Positions 1 through 8,715 of a stretch of DNA of 64,000 bases are shown here, piece after piece (within the stretch, counting starts at the first letter, position 1; each line of letters begins with the position of its first letter). A model generated the notes under the pieces. That model saw only the letters and a list, made by a program, of their open reading frames with translations, ran no database searches and had not been told where the DNA came from. Both the position numbers and the translations under genes were made by a program. Source of the stretch: Gnetum montanum. Lineage: Eukaryota > Streptophyta > Gnetopsida > Gnetales > Gnetaceae. The stretch spans positions 174,145-238,144 of the forward strand of contig MNCI01010481.1 in NCBI GenBank assembly GCA_015680685.1, written 5' to 3'.

Positions 1-1091
1 AAAATGATAGTCTGCCTCATGGTGGCCCAGCTTACCACAGCAGCCGCACCCCCCCCCCTCAGCTGGTCCGTGTGGGGGGACAGGCTGTGCATTGACTGGT
101 CCTCACCGTCTAGGTTTTCATAGGTAACTTGGAGGGATTCCTCGCCCCCCAGAAGTTCCAAGACGACCTCCCGGACGAGGTCGGTTGCTGCCAGGTTTCG
201 CCAGACACAGAAGCGGGCATATCCCAACCTGTCCAGCGACTGTGTGACCCAGTCGAAGGTGATGAACTTGCCGAAATGTCCCGCCACCTCTCGTAGAAAC
301 TCAAGGCTCCATAACTCCCACGGGATACTGGCCACCCGGATCCAAACAGGGGCGCGGGTGAACAAATCGGGTTCTCTGTGGGCACCGGGGCGCCTGGGGG
401 TCAATGCGAGACCCCAGGCCCCATAGAACCAAGGTTTGTTGAGAAGGACGGAGTCGCGGGCCTGCAGGGAGGGGAGGACGAAGAGGAGCAGATCCTCCAA
501 GAGGCTCCGGACGGTAACTCCCTCCAGTTTCCACTGCTCCTTGACCCAGCACAGTATCAGGTCAAGCCGAGGGCGGCTCCCCCGGGAGATGAAACGACCG
601 ATGAGGCTCCGCTCCATGGTACGCATGCCGTCGGTAGGGGGGTTACGGATGCGAAGGCGCAAGGTGTGGTTGGAACGGGAGTGAGCCTCAATGGCCCCGC
701 GCGGTGCAGTGGTCGCCGGGGTTGCCGTGGCTGCGATTGCAGCCATCCCAAGAAGCTCTGCAGCCGTAACCGTGGGGGTCACGGTGTCAGCCATCGACAG
801 GGTCATCGTCGCGGTCGTGGTTGCTGCCGCCGTAGACGCTGTCGTGCCTGCAGCCGCCATAGTCGCATCCGTAGCGGCCGCCATAGTGGCCGCCGCGGCG
901 ACCGTAGCGGCCGTCGCTGCAGTCACTGCCGTTGTGGCCGTCGTTGCTGTCGTTGCCGTGGCAGCCGTCGCTGCGGTTGCTGTCGTTGCTACGGTCGCTG
1001 CTGTTGCTACTGTCGCTGCCTTTACCAATTTTTCATTCTTACTATCTTTTAAATTTTTGATTTCTTTTAAATTTTTTCTATACTTTGCCAT
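1..1091 (-). CDS. DUF4283 / zinc-knuckle protein, plant LINE ORF1-like (partial)
   Basis: One minus-strand frame is open from an ATG at 1091 to the window edge (about 363 codons, no stop), so the gene continues to the left. The first ~25 residues are Lys-rich and may be read from neighbouring AT-rich DNA; the Met at 794 (MADTVTPTV...) is an alternative start. An Ala/Thr-rich tract follows, then a typical DUF4283 domain from about 690 to 130: SLIGRF, LILCWVKEQWKLEG, PVWIRVASIPWELWSLEFL and a closing ARFCVW strand. DUF4283 followed by a CCHC knuckle is the layout of ORF1 in plant L1-type LINEs and related gag-like proteins. The knuckle (CGCCGKLGHHEADY) reads only after a frame change at a run of ten C at 49-58, and its last Cys is Tyr. 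Either the run is miscounted or the copy is decayed. It binds nucleic acid by family analogy only. Confidence 0.62.
   Translation of the reverse strand, partial: MAKYRKNLKEIKNLKDSKNEKLVKAATVATAATVATTATAATAATATTATTATTAVTAATAATVAAAATMAAATDATMAAAGTTASTAAATTTATMTLSMADTVTPTVTAAELLGMAAIAATATPATTAPRGAIEAHSRSNHTLRLRIRNPPTDGMRTMERSLIGRFISRGSRPRLDLILCWVKEQWKLEGVTVRSLLEDLLLFVLPSLQARDSVLLNKPWFYGAWGLALTPRRPGAHREPDLFTRAPVWIRVASIPWELWSLEFLREVAGHFGKFITFDWVTQSLDRLGYARFCVWRNLAATDLVREVVLELLGGEESLQVTYENLDGEDQSMHSLSPHTDQLRGGGAAAVVSWATMRQTII
815..1020. repeat. GC-rich imperfect triplet repeat (GCN/GTC type)
   Basis: About 200 bp is built from GCC, GCT, GTC, GTT and GTA triplets with a strict period of three. On the minus strand, in the frame of the DUF4283 protein, it gives an Ala/Thr-rich linker. 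On the plus strand it gives Ala/Val-rich or Cys/Arg/Gly-rich peptides that I regard as artefacts. It ends sharply at about 1021, where AT-rich DNA begins. Confidence 0.6.
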
Positions 1092-2434
1092 TACTTTAGT
1101 TATACATATTCTTGTTTATTTTTCATAAAGTGCATAAAATAAAGCAAGATGTAGTCCAAATAAGCTGAAGATTGTCCTATATTATTAAATCATAACGGAT
1201 TGATTACCTATATAATGAGATCATGACATCCATCCATCCATTCTAACAATAAGAGGTTCCTACCATGGCCATAGTGATATTCTTCTTACAATAAAACTAA
1301 GAATAAGCCTATGATCATTATGGCTTGATAGAAGAGTGACAAACGAAGTGGGAATGACAAGGGTATGACATTGAGGAAACTTGAGGATTTTCTAGGATTA
1401 CTACTGTAAGTTCTATCTTGTTGTCAAGGATGTATTATTCTCTTGATTTTTAAAGAAAAATGGAAGTAGGAGTACAATAAGTGCTATCTTACCATGTCAC
1501 TAGAATGACATGCTACCCATGCCTGAAGGTAGTCCTTTGGTAAGGTTGACATAGTGAAAATAAAATAACAACACAAAATAAAATTTCTATTGGAAAGACA
1601 TGTTACCCATGCCTAAAGTTAGGTGGCTTCTTACAAATCTAAAAAATAAAAAGTGTGCTACTAATAAACTCCTTCCTTGAATGACCTTGCCAAATGGTAA
1701 CAATCCTTGCAACAGTGGAAATCTTATGGTTGTGAGCCTTGGGAATGAAACAATTCAATGTCACTGTAAAGTGGTTTGGACTTTATTTGAATCTTCAATA
1801 GAAAGAATAATGATTAATTTAACCACACACCACACACAAGAATTCATTATGCTTATGGTAAGACACCTTATGTCCTCAGTCTCTAAAATCCCTTCTACAT
1901 TCCATTTCACTTCACTGTATATTTAATCATAACTTTATGGTTTTTTGTAATATAGTGTTATTTTCCTAATCTAACGATACTAGAATATGTGTTTAACTAG
2001 ACAAGTATGTCCTACATTCAACTTCTTGAGTACCTATAGATACTTTTGGGCATGGTTACACAAGGGTACTATGGGTTGAAGCCTACTTTGGGAGGATCCA
2101 CTTATATAACTATTATATCTTATACTTGACAAGCAATTCCACATCATTATGTGCCTTCTAATATGATTAAGACTCACTAAACACTTCCCATACCATCCCA
2201 TAACCTATCCATCAATTCAAAATCTTCAATCCATCTCATACCAACTCAATAAGCTTTTGTTGCCCAAAATTCCTTCCTTAAGAATTTTAAAGCTAAATTT
2301 TTGAATTCTCAACACCATTTATGATCCATGACCCTTTAGATAGTCTCTATGTCTTCCACATCATCTAATTGACTCATTTTTTCCATTGAAAATTGCACAA
2401 AAATCAAAATTTTCTAATGGTGATGTTGTAGCTA
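1022..2434 (+). other. Post-pol spacer of element 1, non-coding
   Basis: AT-rich and without a credible reading frame. It carries landmarks shared with the other gypsy copies: a block with 'acccatgcctaaag' (near 1520 and 1605) and a block with 'gcctactttgggaggatcc' (near 2082). Both also occur in the spacers of D (near 53605), C (near 41335), A (near 12800) and, reversed, B (32088) and E (45090). Apart from these blocks I see nothing in it. Confidence 0.55.
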
Positions 2435-2753
2435 TGATGTATGAGGCCCTACGGCGTTAGAGCTATGATGTTGTATCAACGATGTCATGCATATAAAAAA
2501 AGGTATAAATGTGCACTAGAGTTAGAAAAATTTTTCATTCTGCCATTTCATAAAAAGGGGAGTTTTTGTAATTTTTTTAAGCTCTAGCAACCTAACTTCC
2601 TGAAGTAATAACTTCTTCATTTCAGCTTTGAATTCTGGGATTCTTGAACCTTGTTGATCTCAAAGCATTCAACTTACTCATGGAGGAGTCTAGTGCATGT
2701 ATATCCAAAAATTTGAGCCAAAATCTTCTAACACCTGGAAGACATTATGAGGG
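2435..2753 (+). promoter_or_regulatory. Internal promoter-like block and leader of the post-pol ORF (element 1)
   Basis: A decayed array of 'gatgt..gaggccctacggcg' words is followed by TATAAAAA at 2492-2499 (with TATAAAT at 2504-2510) and a leader containing 'ggggagtttttg'. Element D has the same order at 53839-54089: array, TATATATA at 53935-53942, then 'ggggagtttttg'. The leader ends at a strong donor-like G/GTAAGT at 2754. The arrangement imitates the U3-TATA-R layout of the LTRs. That it drives a separate mRNA for the downstream ORF is an inference. Confidence 0.45.
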
Positions 2754-3053
2754 GTAAGTATAGAAGAATAATAAGAACATCAAAGCTAACTACCCAAATG
2801 TAGCCAAAGAACTTGACTAGTTCTCCTAAATAACCATATTAACCAAACAAGGGTATAATAAATGATGAAATGATAATTATGGAAGGTTATAATAATAAGG
2901 AATATAACACTTGATGGTTTCTTTTTGAAATTTTTCTAACTCTACAATCATGATAAGATAAGAACTTGATCGAACCAAGAGTATGAGAAGGATAATGAAC
3001 TATTAAGAACTAAAGTGAACACTTTAATAATCTCAAACTCTTATTGATTGTAG
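2754..3053 (+). other. Putative 300-nt intron upstream of the post-pol ORF
   Basis: It starts GTAAGT after GGG and ends TTGATTGTAG directly before ATG at 3054. Element D has a GTAAG donor at 54090 and its ORF ATG at 54397, giving 307 nt. D's acceptor has decayed to TTACAA. Element B (minus) keeps ATTGTAG right before its ATG at 31757. The conserved spacing and acceptor point to splicing; there are no transcript data. Confidence 0.4.
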
Positions 3054-3939
3054 ATGGTCTTAAAAAGACTAGTAGCTGAAGGACCTTCCCAACAAGGTGG
3101 CAAAAGACTAAGAGGCCATGGAAGAGGCTAAACAAGAGAACAAACTCCACAAGATGAACATGCAAAGCAAGAGGCTCAATCATTTAACATTCATCAACAA
3201 ACTCTTGCTACTGAACATTCAACATAAGTAAAAGTAGAAGCACCACCTGTACCTAAACAAGGTTAGCACCTCATGTTATCTAATGAATGCCTCTAGACCA
3301 TATAAGAGAAGTCTATCATGTCCATGGTCATCATGGAACTAAGCTTTGGTCCATTCATGGAGTTTGCTTCAAAGGCTGTGAAGATTGAACTTTAAGCATC
3401 TCCCCTATGGCCTACATTGTCCAACAATGGTGAAAAGTACTTAGGAGAAATTTATCAATTTTGGCAGAATAAACAAGCTAATGCTATAGTATCTTATTCA
3501 GTAGAGGCAATTGCTGAAGCCATGAATATCCCAAATGAAAGGGGCTAATGTGGCACATATTTCCATAAGGTTAGATATAGATGCCAAGAAATTATGGCAA
3601 CAAAGAGCCTACAATAAAGAAGATAAAGATTACAGTGAAATAACTATCAAAGAAAAGATATATTCCAAGATTGGAATGTATCACTTGTTCCTAGCCAAGA
3701 GGCTCAATTGAATTTCAACATATGTAGCTCAAGGAAGTGTAATTTTGATGGGGACATTAAACACCAACATTTCCCATTTGCTCTTCCTGGAAATTCAAAG
3801 CTGATTTGATGAGAAGAAGATGGGGATACCGACACTGCCATTCCCCTAACTAATAAGGAAGCTATGCAAACAAGTAGGAATCTTGGGCTACACTAATGAT
3901 GTCCTGAGGTAAAGATGTTGAAGTTAATTCCTCTTAAGA

Positions 3940-4004
3940 AAGATTAGTTGGAAAAGCCAATGCGCACTAAGGGAGTTGCAGGTTCGACTCCTGTCGGTAA
4001 TCTT
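3940..4004 (+). other. tRNA-like relic with a perfect pol III B box
   Basis: The segment has GGTTCGACTCC (3981-3991) inside a T-arm-like hairpin (GCAGG/CCTGT around TTCGACT), a D-arm-like TTGG/CCAA hairpin, and outer arms AAGATTA and TAATCTT that are exact reverse complements. No anticodon arm can be folded, and three bases separate the T arm from the outer stem. It lies inside the decayed post-pol ORF of element 1. It could be a captured tRNA fragment or the head of a SINE. I do not call a tRNA gene. Confidence 0.3.
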
Positions 4005-5055
4005 CCAACTACTGGGTAGCAACAACAAATAGGACCACCACCTACCAGAGATCAATAATAGTAATAAGCTCCACTACCATTGCCATAAAACTATAGACCA
4101 TTAATGAGCCATCTACATCAAATTGTAGACATGATTGACTAGGGAACAAGGGAAGGCACCTTCCAAGTAATTATGTCCCTAGTTAATTATGGAATAGATT
4201 TCCATAGATCCTACAAGCAAGAAAGTATGGAAATGATGTGCAACAGATTTCAAGAAATGCTACATCATTCCAAGTAATGCTTGAAACTGGATAAGGTGCC
4301 ATGGTTGTGGTCATGCAACATTAGGATGTAGTAGAAGTAATAGAGATCATCACTAACCATATTAAAGAATCATTTAACATTCCTGTTGTGCCACTAGCTA
4401 ATATTTTTAGAGTAAATGGTACTTAAATGCTTGCCGGTACATCAATGACTCTTACTGAGCATGAAGATGTGCTAGATAGACTATTGTAGATAGGCCATGT
4501 TATGTAAAATCCATTTGATATCCCCGGTGATATTACTGTAGTGTAGTATAATCTAATTACCATAAAGGGAAATTTGGTTATAGCTAAAATAAGGATAGAA
4601 CATGTAGAGAACGAGGTGTAGAGGTTACAAGAGGAATTAGTAGCTCTAAGAGCCAAGAGAAGAGACCCTAAATAGTTCATAGCCATTAACTAGCTTGAAC
4701 AATTTAGAACAAATCATGTGAAGCAACTCATTACCCACAACAGTAAGGTTGGGATGGAGAGGGAAAAGGTAGTGTGGAATGCCTTAGTTACAAAAGCACA
4801 AACCTATGCACATGTCAAAGCACTCACAACATTGGAGGAGGAGAACAAAAAGCTCACTACTAACAATGCAAGGTTGGCTGATGTAGAAAAACAATAGAAT
4901 ATTCTTAATGAAAGCATCCATCAATTGTGAGAACAACTTCTCAAAGTCAACTTGGATATCAATAAATTGACTAGAGAAAACAAAATCCTATTAATGGAAG
5001 AAGCCTACGTAATTTGACAAAAGTCTACAACTAAAATAAGAGCATGGAATGAGGC

Positions 5056-6238
5056 TATACCGCTTGAAATCGTCAGTCATCGGTTGGAAAGAAACAGAGA
5101 CCGTGGGATCGCAGGACGCGCACAGAAGACCCTGCCTTCGCCTGAGGGCGAGCTGTAATGCATGAAGGTAGAGCACCTTGGGTGGTCCGCACGTGGATCA
5201 GACAAGGATTTACCCACGCATATGCTGAAGTGCTATACGCTGGGTTATGCGTAAACAGCGTAAACGGGCGCAAACGAGAGCATAAACGGCGTAGTAGATA
5301 TAACAGGGCGTAAACGTAAACGAGCGTAAATAGAAAACATGCGAGAAATTGATGCAAACTGTAAACAATGGTATTACAAAGTTAGAATATAGTGCACCGG
5401 TCTGATGCAGTTGTGATGAACACAAGGCGGACGAAAAGCCCTGGTGGATGCAGGGATGACTCAGCGGATTTGCACGGTAGGCGAAGCGTAGAGACTATGT
5501 GCACGGCGTACAGGGCTTTCCAGCGTAAGAGGGTTTCAGCTCTGGTGCGCAACGTAAATGTCTCTGGTATGCTCTGGGATTTTTGCCAACCGTCCTAGGT
5601 AAAGTGGAAAAGTGGGGTTTTTATACTGGTTGTTACGCTAGACTCAGGTTAGGAGACACGTGGCGCGTTGACCGGGTGCATACAATTTACAAATATACAA
5701 CATATTACATCTGCTGGGCGTATACGCGAGGCGTATACACTACATCAGGCCGGTGTACACGCTGGGTGTATACGCTGGACGTGCTAGGCGTGTGAACTTG
5801 GGTGGAGATGCCATGGACATTGGGCGTACACGCCAACAATGGCTGGGCGTATACGTCGGGCGTATACGCTGACGGCTGCCGACGTGCTTCAATTCTTGCT
5901 CTTCGGTGCTGTCTCCATTCTATCATTGAGACTTCATCGTCGGGCGTGTGCATCTGTGGTGCCGAGCGTACAGGCGAGGCATGTACATTGGGCGCGTAAG
6001 TCGGATGTTTGCTGGGCGTATACGCTGGGGATGTCTGGCGTATAAGCTGGGCATATACGCTGTTGATGCTAGGCGTATACACTGGGTGTATACGCTGGTA
6101 TTGCACTTAGCGAAAAGTAAGCCTTTTGATTCCAGAAGCTGCAATGTGCGACGCCAAATGTAGCTGTGGCCGTTTGTGGGTCCCAGGGACCTGCTTCTTG
6201 CTGGGGAAGCACTAAGCTCGAAATTTTGTGGTGTTTCA
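5056..6238 (-). mobile_element. Solo LTR (unrelated family) inserted in the element 1 ORF
   Basis: A 1183-bp block with much higher GC than its surroundings interrupts the coiled-coil frame and is flanked by the direct repeat GAGGC (5051-5055 and 6239-6243; the match extends to GAGGCTA). On the minus strand it starts TGAAACACC, has a repeat-rich U3, a TATAAAAA box at 5625-5618, and ends GCGGTATA. That is an LTR layout except for a final TA instead of CA. No internal retrotransposon genes are present, so a solo LTR is the simplest reading. Confidence 0.6.
5716..6096. repeat. Dispersed palindromic GCGTATACGC array in the solo-LTR U3
   Basis: About a dozen exact or near copies of (C/T)TGGGCGTATACGCTG occur in roughly 380 bp at irregular spacing. 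The core GCGTATACGC is a perfect palindrome. A looser variant (GCGTAAACG) recurs at 5245-5330 in the R-U5 side. The array lies immediately upstream (minus strand) of the TATA box at 5625. Peptides such as VYTPRVYA read from it are by-products of the repeat. Confidence 0.65.
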
Positions 6239-7164
6239 GAGGCTAAAACACATAAAAAGCTCAAGGAACACTTCATAGACCAAATGGACATGTACAAATA
6301 AATCAATGAAAAAGAAATCTAGATGGAAAAGGCCAAAATCACTTCATTCTCTACTTAGAATCTAGACTAGTAACCCATCTTGGATAGCCTTACTCATGTC
6401 CACTAAGCTGAAGTGAGGAATAAGAACATACAAATAGAGGATTTGACAAAGTACATGGGATTAGCAAACCTTTGGTATGCTAATCTAGCCATGTTAATAA
6501 CAAGAAGACTAAGAAATGAGCTTGAATAGCAGGTAGCAATTGTGTATGCATTATACAAGAAGGAGTTTGTTGATCGAAAAGATGATCTATAGAAACTACA
6601 TGTCACAAACTCTAAGCTCGAGATTGTGAAAGCCAACTACCAAAGGCAAAAGGATGTAATAGCAAATTTAGCACATAGAATGTCTTACTACGAAGAGCTC
6701 AAAAAGGTAGCCAAAGCTTTTGAGGAGGAGAGGTGGTGATTTGTAGCATGGTACATAAAGGCCAACAAAATGTTTTCGCAACTACCATGCCCATGAGATG
6801 TACCACCTCCATCAAACATTGCTCATCAAGCGTGGACAGTACATAATCCAATGATAGAGGATGAAAAACTTTAGGCACTCCTTAATCATTGCCAATTCCA
6901 AAAGCTTGATAATAAATGGAAGAAGCCAATGGAAAAGCCTATACCATCGGGAACATAAGGCTACATCAAGCTCTTTTAGTTTTTTTTTTTTTGTTTTATT
7001 TTGTCATGTTCACTATGTCATTTTGTAAACACACCAATGTGGCATTCATAGAGTCATGTAAATAGTTAGTCATGTAAAGTTACATCTACCTCCCAATTTT
7101 ACAAGAGACTCTATTCTCATTTTGTTTTAACTTAAGGACGAGTTTCTAGTCAGTCATGGGGGTA

Positions 7165-7628
7165 TGATAAAACCAAATTTTTTATCATTGCAATATTGTA
7201 TCGATAGTATTGTAGCTCATCCTATGTCATCATTGATGTAATATCTTAAGATCTGTGCGGCACTATAAATATCAATACTTGGGTGCACAAACATGAACTT
7301 TTGATTCCAACCCTTAGCCAAATTCTTGCAATTTGTTTTCATAGTTAGTGATAGAGTGAATGCCCACAATGTGGTGTTGAGTAATTGTTTGATGTCTTTA
7401 TTCAAGTGAATTGTACTTGGACATAGTTTATGACTAATAATAAAGATCGAGATTACTTTTCATCATTGCAACATTCAATTAGTTTTCTATTTGTTTACTT
7501 AGAATAATTTCCTTGTTTTCTTAGTTAATCTTTTACATTTCAAGCACTTTATTTTACATTTCATTAGTAAGTGGTATGGATACGACTGGTTTCAAGTGTT
7601 AAGTATAGTTATTTGGTAACTTAGTAGT
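7165..7628 (+). repeat. 3' LTR of element 1, left part
   Basis: It begins TGATAAAACC directly after the polypurine tract and has TATAAATA at 7264-7271. It breaks off at 7628 where element A is inserted. Joined to 14565-14957 it gives an LTR of about 857 bp, in line with the other family members (855-1027 bp). Its U3 is short and carries only small palindromes such as CAATATTG and TATCGATA. Confidence 0.72.
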
Positions 7629-8573
7629 TGATCAGACACGATTCGCATGAGTCGCGATATCGCATCATCCCCTGCGATGTCGCGTATGTGATATCACAGT
7701 CCGTCGCCAAATCTATAAATAAGAGGCGGCACTCCCCTTATTTTCCATCTTGGACTTAAAGTAGGGAAACTCTGGCAGATTGATCACTCCAGAGATAGAA
7801 TATTTTCCATGTGCCCCCAGTAGGAGTCTCCAAGTGAACGGATCTTTATTCGAGCAGCTTTGTACCTGAACACAAGTTGTGTACGGTAATAAAGATGAGC
7901 TTTGTGGATAAACCTTGCAGTGCATGGAATAGGATTTATTACATGTTATTTCCTACATGTTATTTATTACCTGCATTAGCGCGGCATGAGTACAACTTGA
8001 TTACGAGCATTGACAAATGTCTACGGCTAATCAAGGAATCAGCTGCTCATCGCGATTAGTCTCTCTCACCCTCAACTCCTAGAACGCGGGATGAGTATGA
8101 CTTGATTACGAGCATCTACGGATGTGTACGGCTAGTCAAGGAATCAGCTGCTCATCACACTTAGGCTAGTTAAGTGCCTCAGTACACTTTGAGCACGTGC
8201 ATTACGTGTGGTGATCCCAGTAATGATTAGCGTTTGGTAGCCACAGTTGCATAGGTTCAGGGTGTGTACGATAAGTGGGAACGGATGCTGACGTTAGTTA
8301 ATTTAGACTTAGTCCTTAGTTAGAGTTAGCGAGTTTCTCAACCCTTCACCTCGATAGCATAGGAGAAAAACATAAAAGACCATAAAAACTATATACCTCA
8401 GACTTTCTTAACCATACACCGTGACACATACAAGTAAGTCTAGGAAGACAATGAATGATTAACCCCAAGTGTTCCATGGGGCATGTAGGCATTTAGTCTG
8501 CGGAGTTTGACCGGATCGCGCATGCTACGCTCATTTCATATGGTTGAGTGTAGGGGTACCTCGCCACTCATCA
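7629..8573 (+). repeat. 5' LTR of element A
   Basis: 945 bp, starts TGATCAGACACG, ends CGCCACTCATCA, TATAAATA at 7714-7721. Just upstream of the TATA box are short GATATC/CGCGATATCGC palindromes. It contains a direct duplication of about 105 bp (from about 7981 and 8086, with CTTGATTACGAGCAT and AAGGAATCAGCTGCTCATC in both). Over the roughly 190 bp after the TATA box I count about 9% mismatch to the 3' LTR by eye. Confidence 0.85.
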
Positions 8574-8575
8574 TT

Positions 8576-8594
8576 GGTGCCATTGTCGGGGACT
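8576..8594 (+). other. Primer binding site of element A (tRNA-Asp type)
   Basis: TGGTGCCATTGTCGGGGAC begins two bases after the LTR. It differs at a few positions from TGGCGCCGTTGCCGGGGAT, the complement of the 3' end of plant tRNA-Asp(GUC) as used by Athila-type elements. The changes are mostly C-to-T or G-to-A. Confidence 0.75.
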
Positions 8595-8715
8595 AAGTGT
8601 TTGTGCACCGAATAGAACATAAGGGATATCACTCACATCGTTGTGAGCCGTAACGAACCTTCAGGTTAATCAAAAGAAAAAAATTACATAACGGTGAATT
8701 AGCACACCAATAACA

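Larger units (their letters stand above)
3054..6960 (+). pseudogene. Post-pol ORF of element 1 (coiled-coil, plant-transposon-protein-like), interrupted
   Basis: The frame starts MVLKRLVAEGPSQQGGKRL with several early stops that read as Gln codons turned to TAA or TAG. An N-terminal Gln/Arg/Glu-rich tail is followed near 3390-3780 by segments matching element D's globular region (SPLWP, GEKYLGEIYQFW, YSVEAIAEAMN). From about 4590 comes a long Leu/Glu/Lys-rich heptad region (EELVALRAK, LTTLEEENKKLTTNNARL), a predicted coiled coil. The solo LTR at 5056-6238 cuts the codon series AWNEA/KTHKKLKEHF. The end near 6790-6960 (DVPPPSNIAHQAWTVHNP) matches the end of D's ORF. The globular part resembles the PF20167-type 'putative plant transposon protein' family, from memory. 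It is dead as a gene; its role is unknown. Confidence 0.55.

Noticed and set aside
378-1128. Plus-strand Cys/Arg/Gly-rich and Ala/Val-rich open frames
   Set aside because: They are antisense translations of the GC-rich triplet repeat and the DUF4283 gene; no family features.
3940-4004. Functional tRNA gene
   Set aside because: No anticodon arm and a misplaced acceptor stem; kept only as a tRNA-like relic.
5716-6096. CRISPR-like array
   Set aside because: Short palindromes at irregular spacing in a plant LTR, with no regular repeat-spacer order and no cas genes.
5705-6306. Open frames with repeated VYTP/YAR peptides
   Set aside because: Read through the palindromic GCGTATACGC words of the solo LTR; the peptide repeat follows from the DNA repeat.
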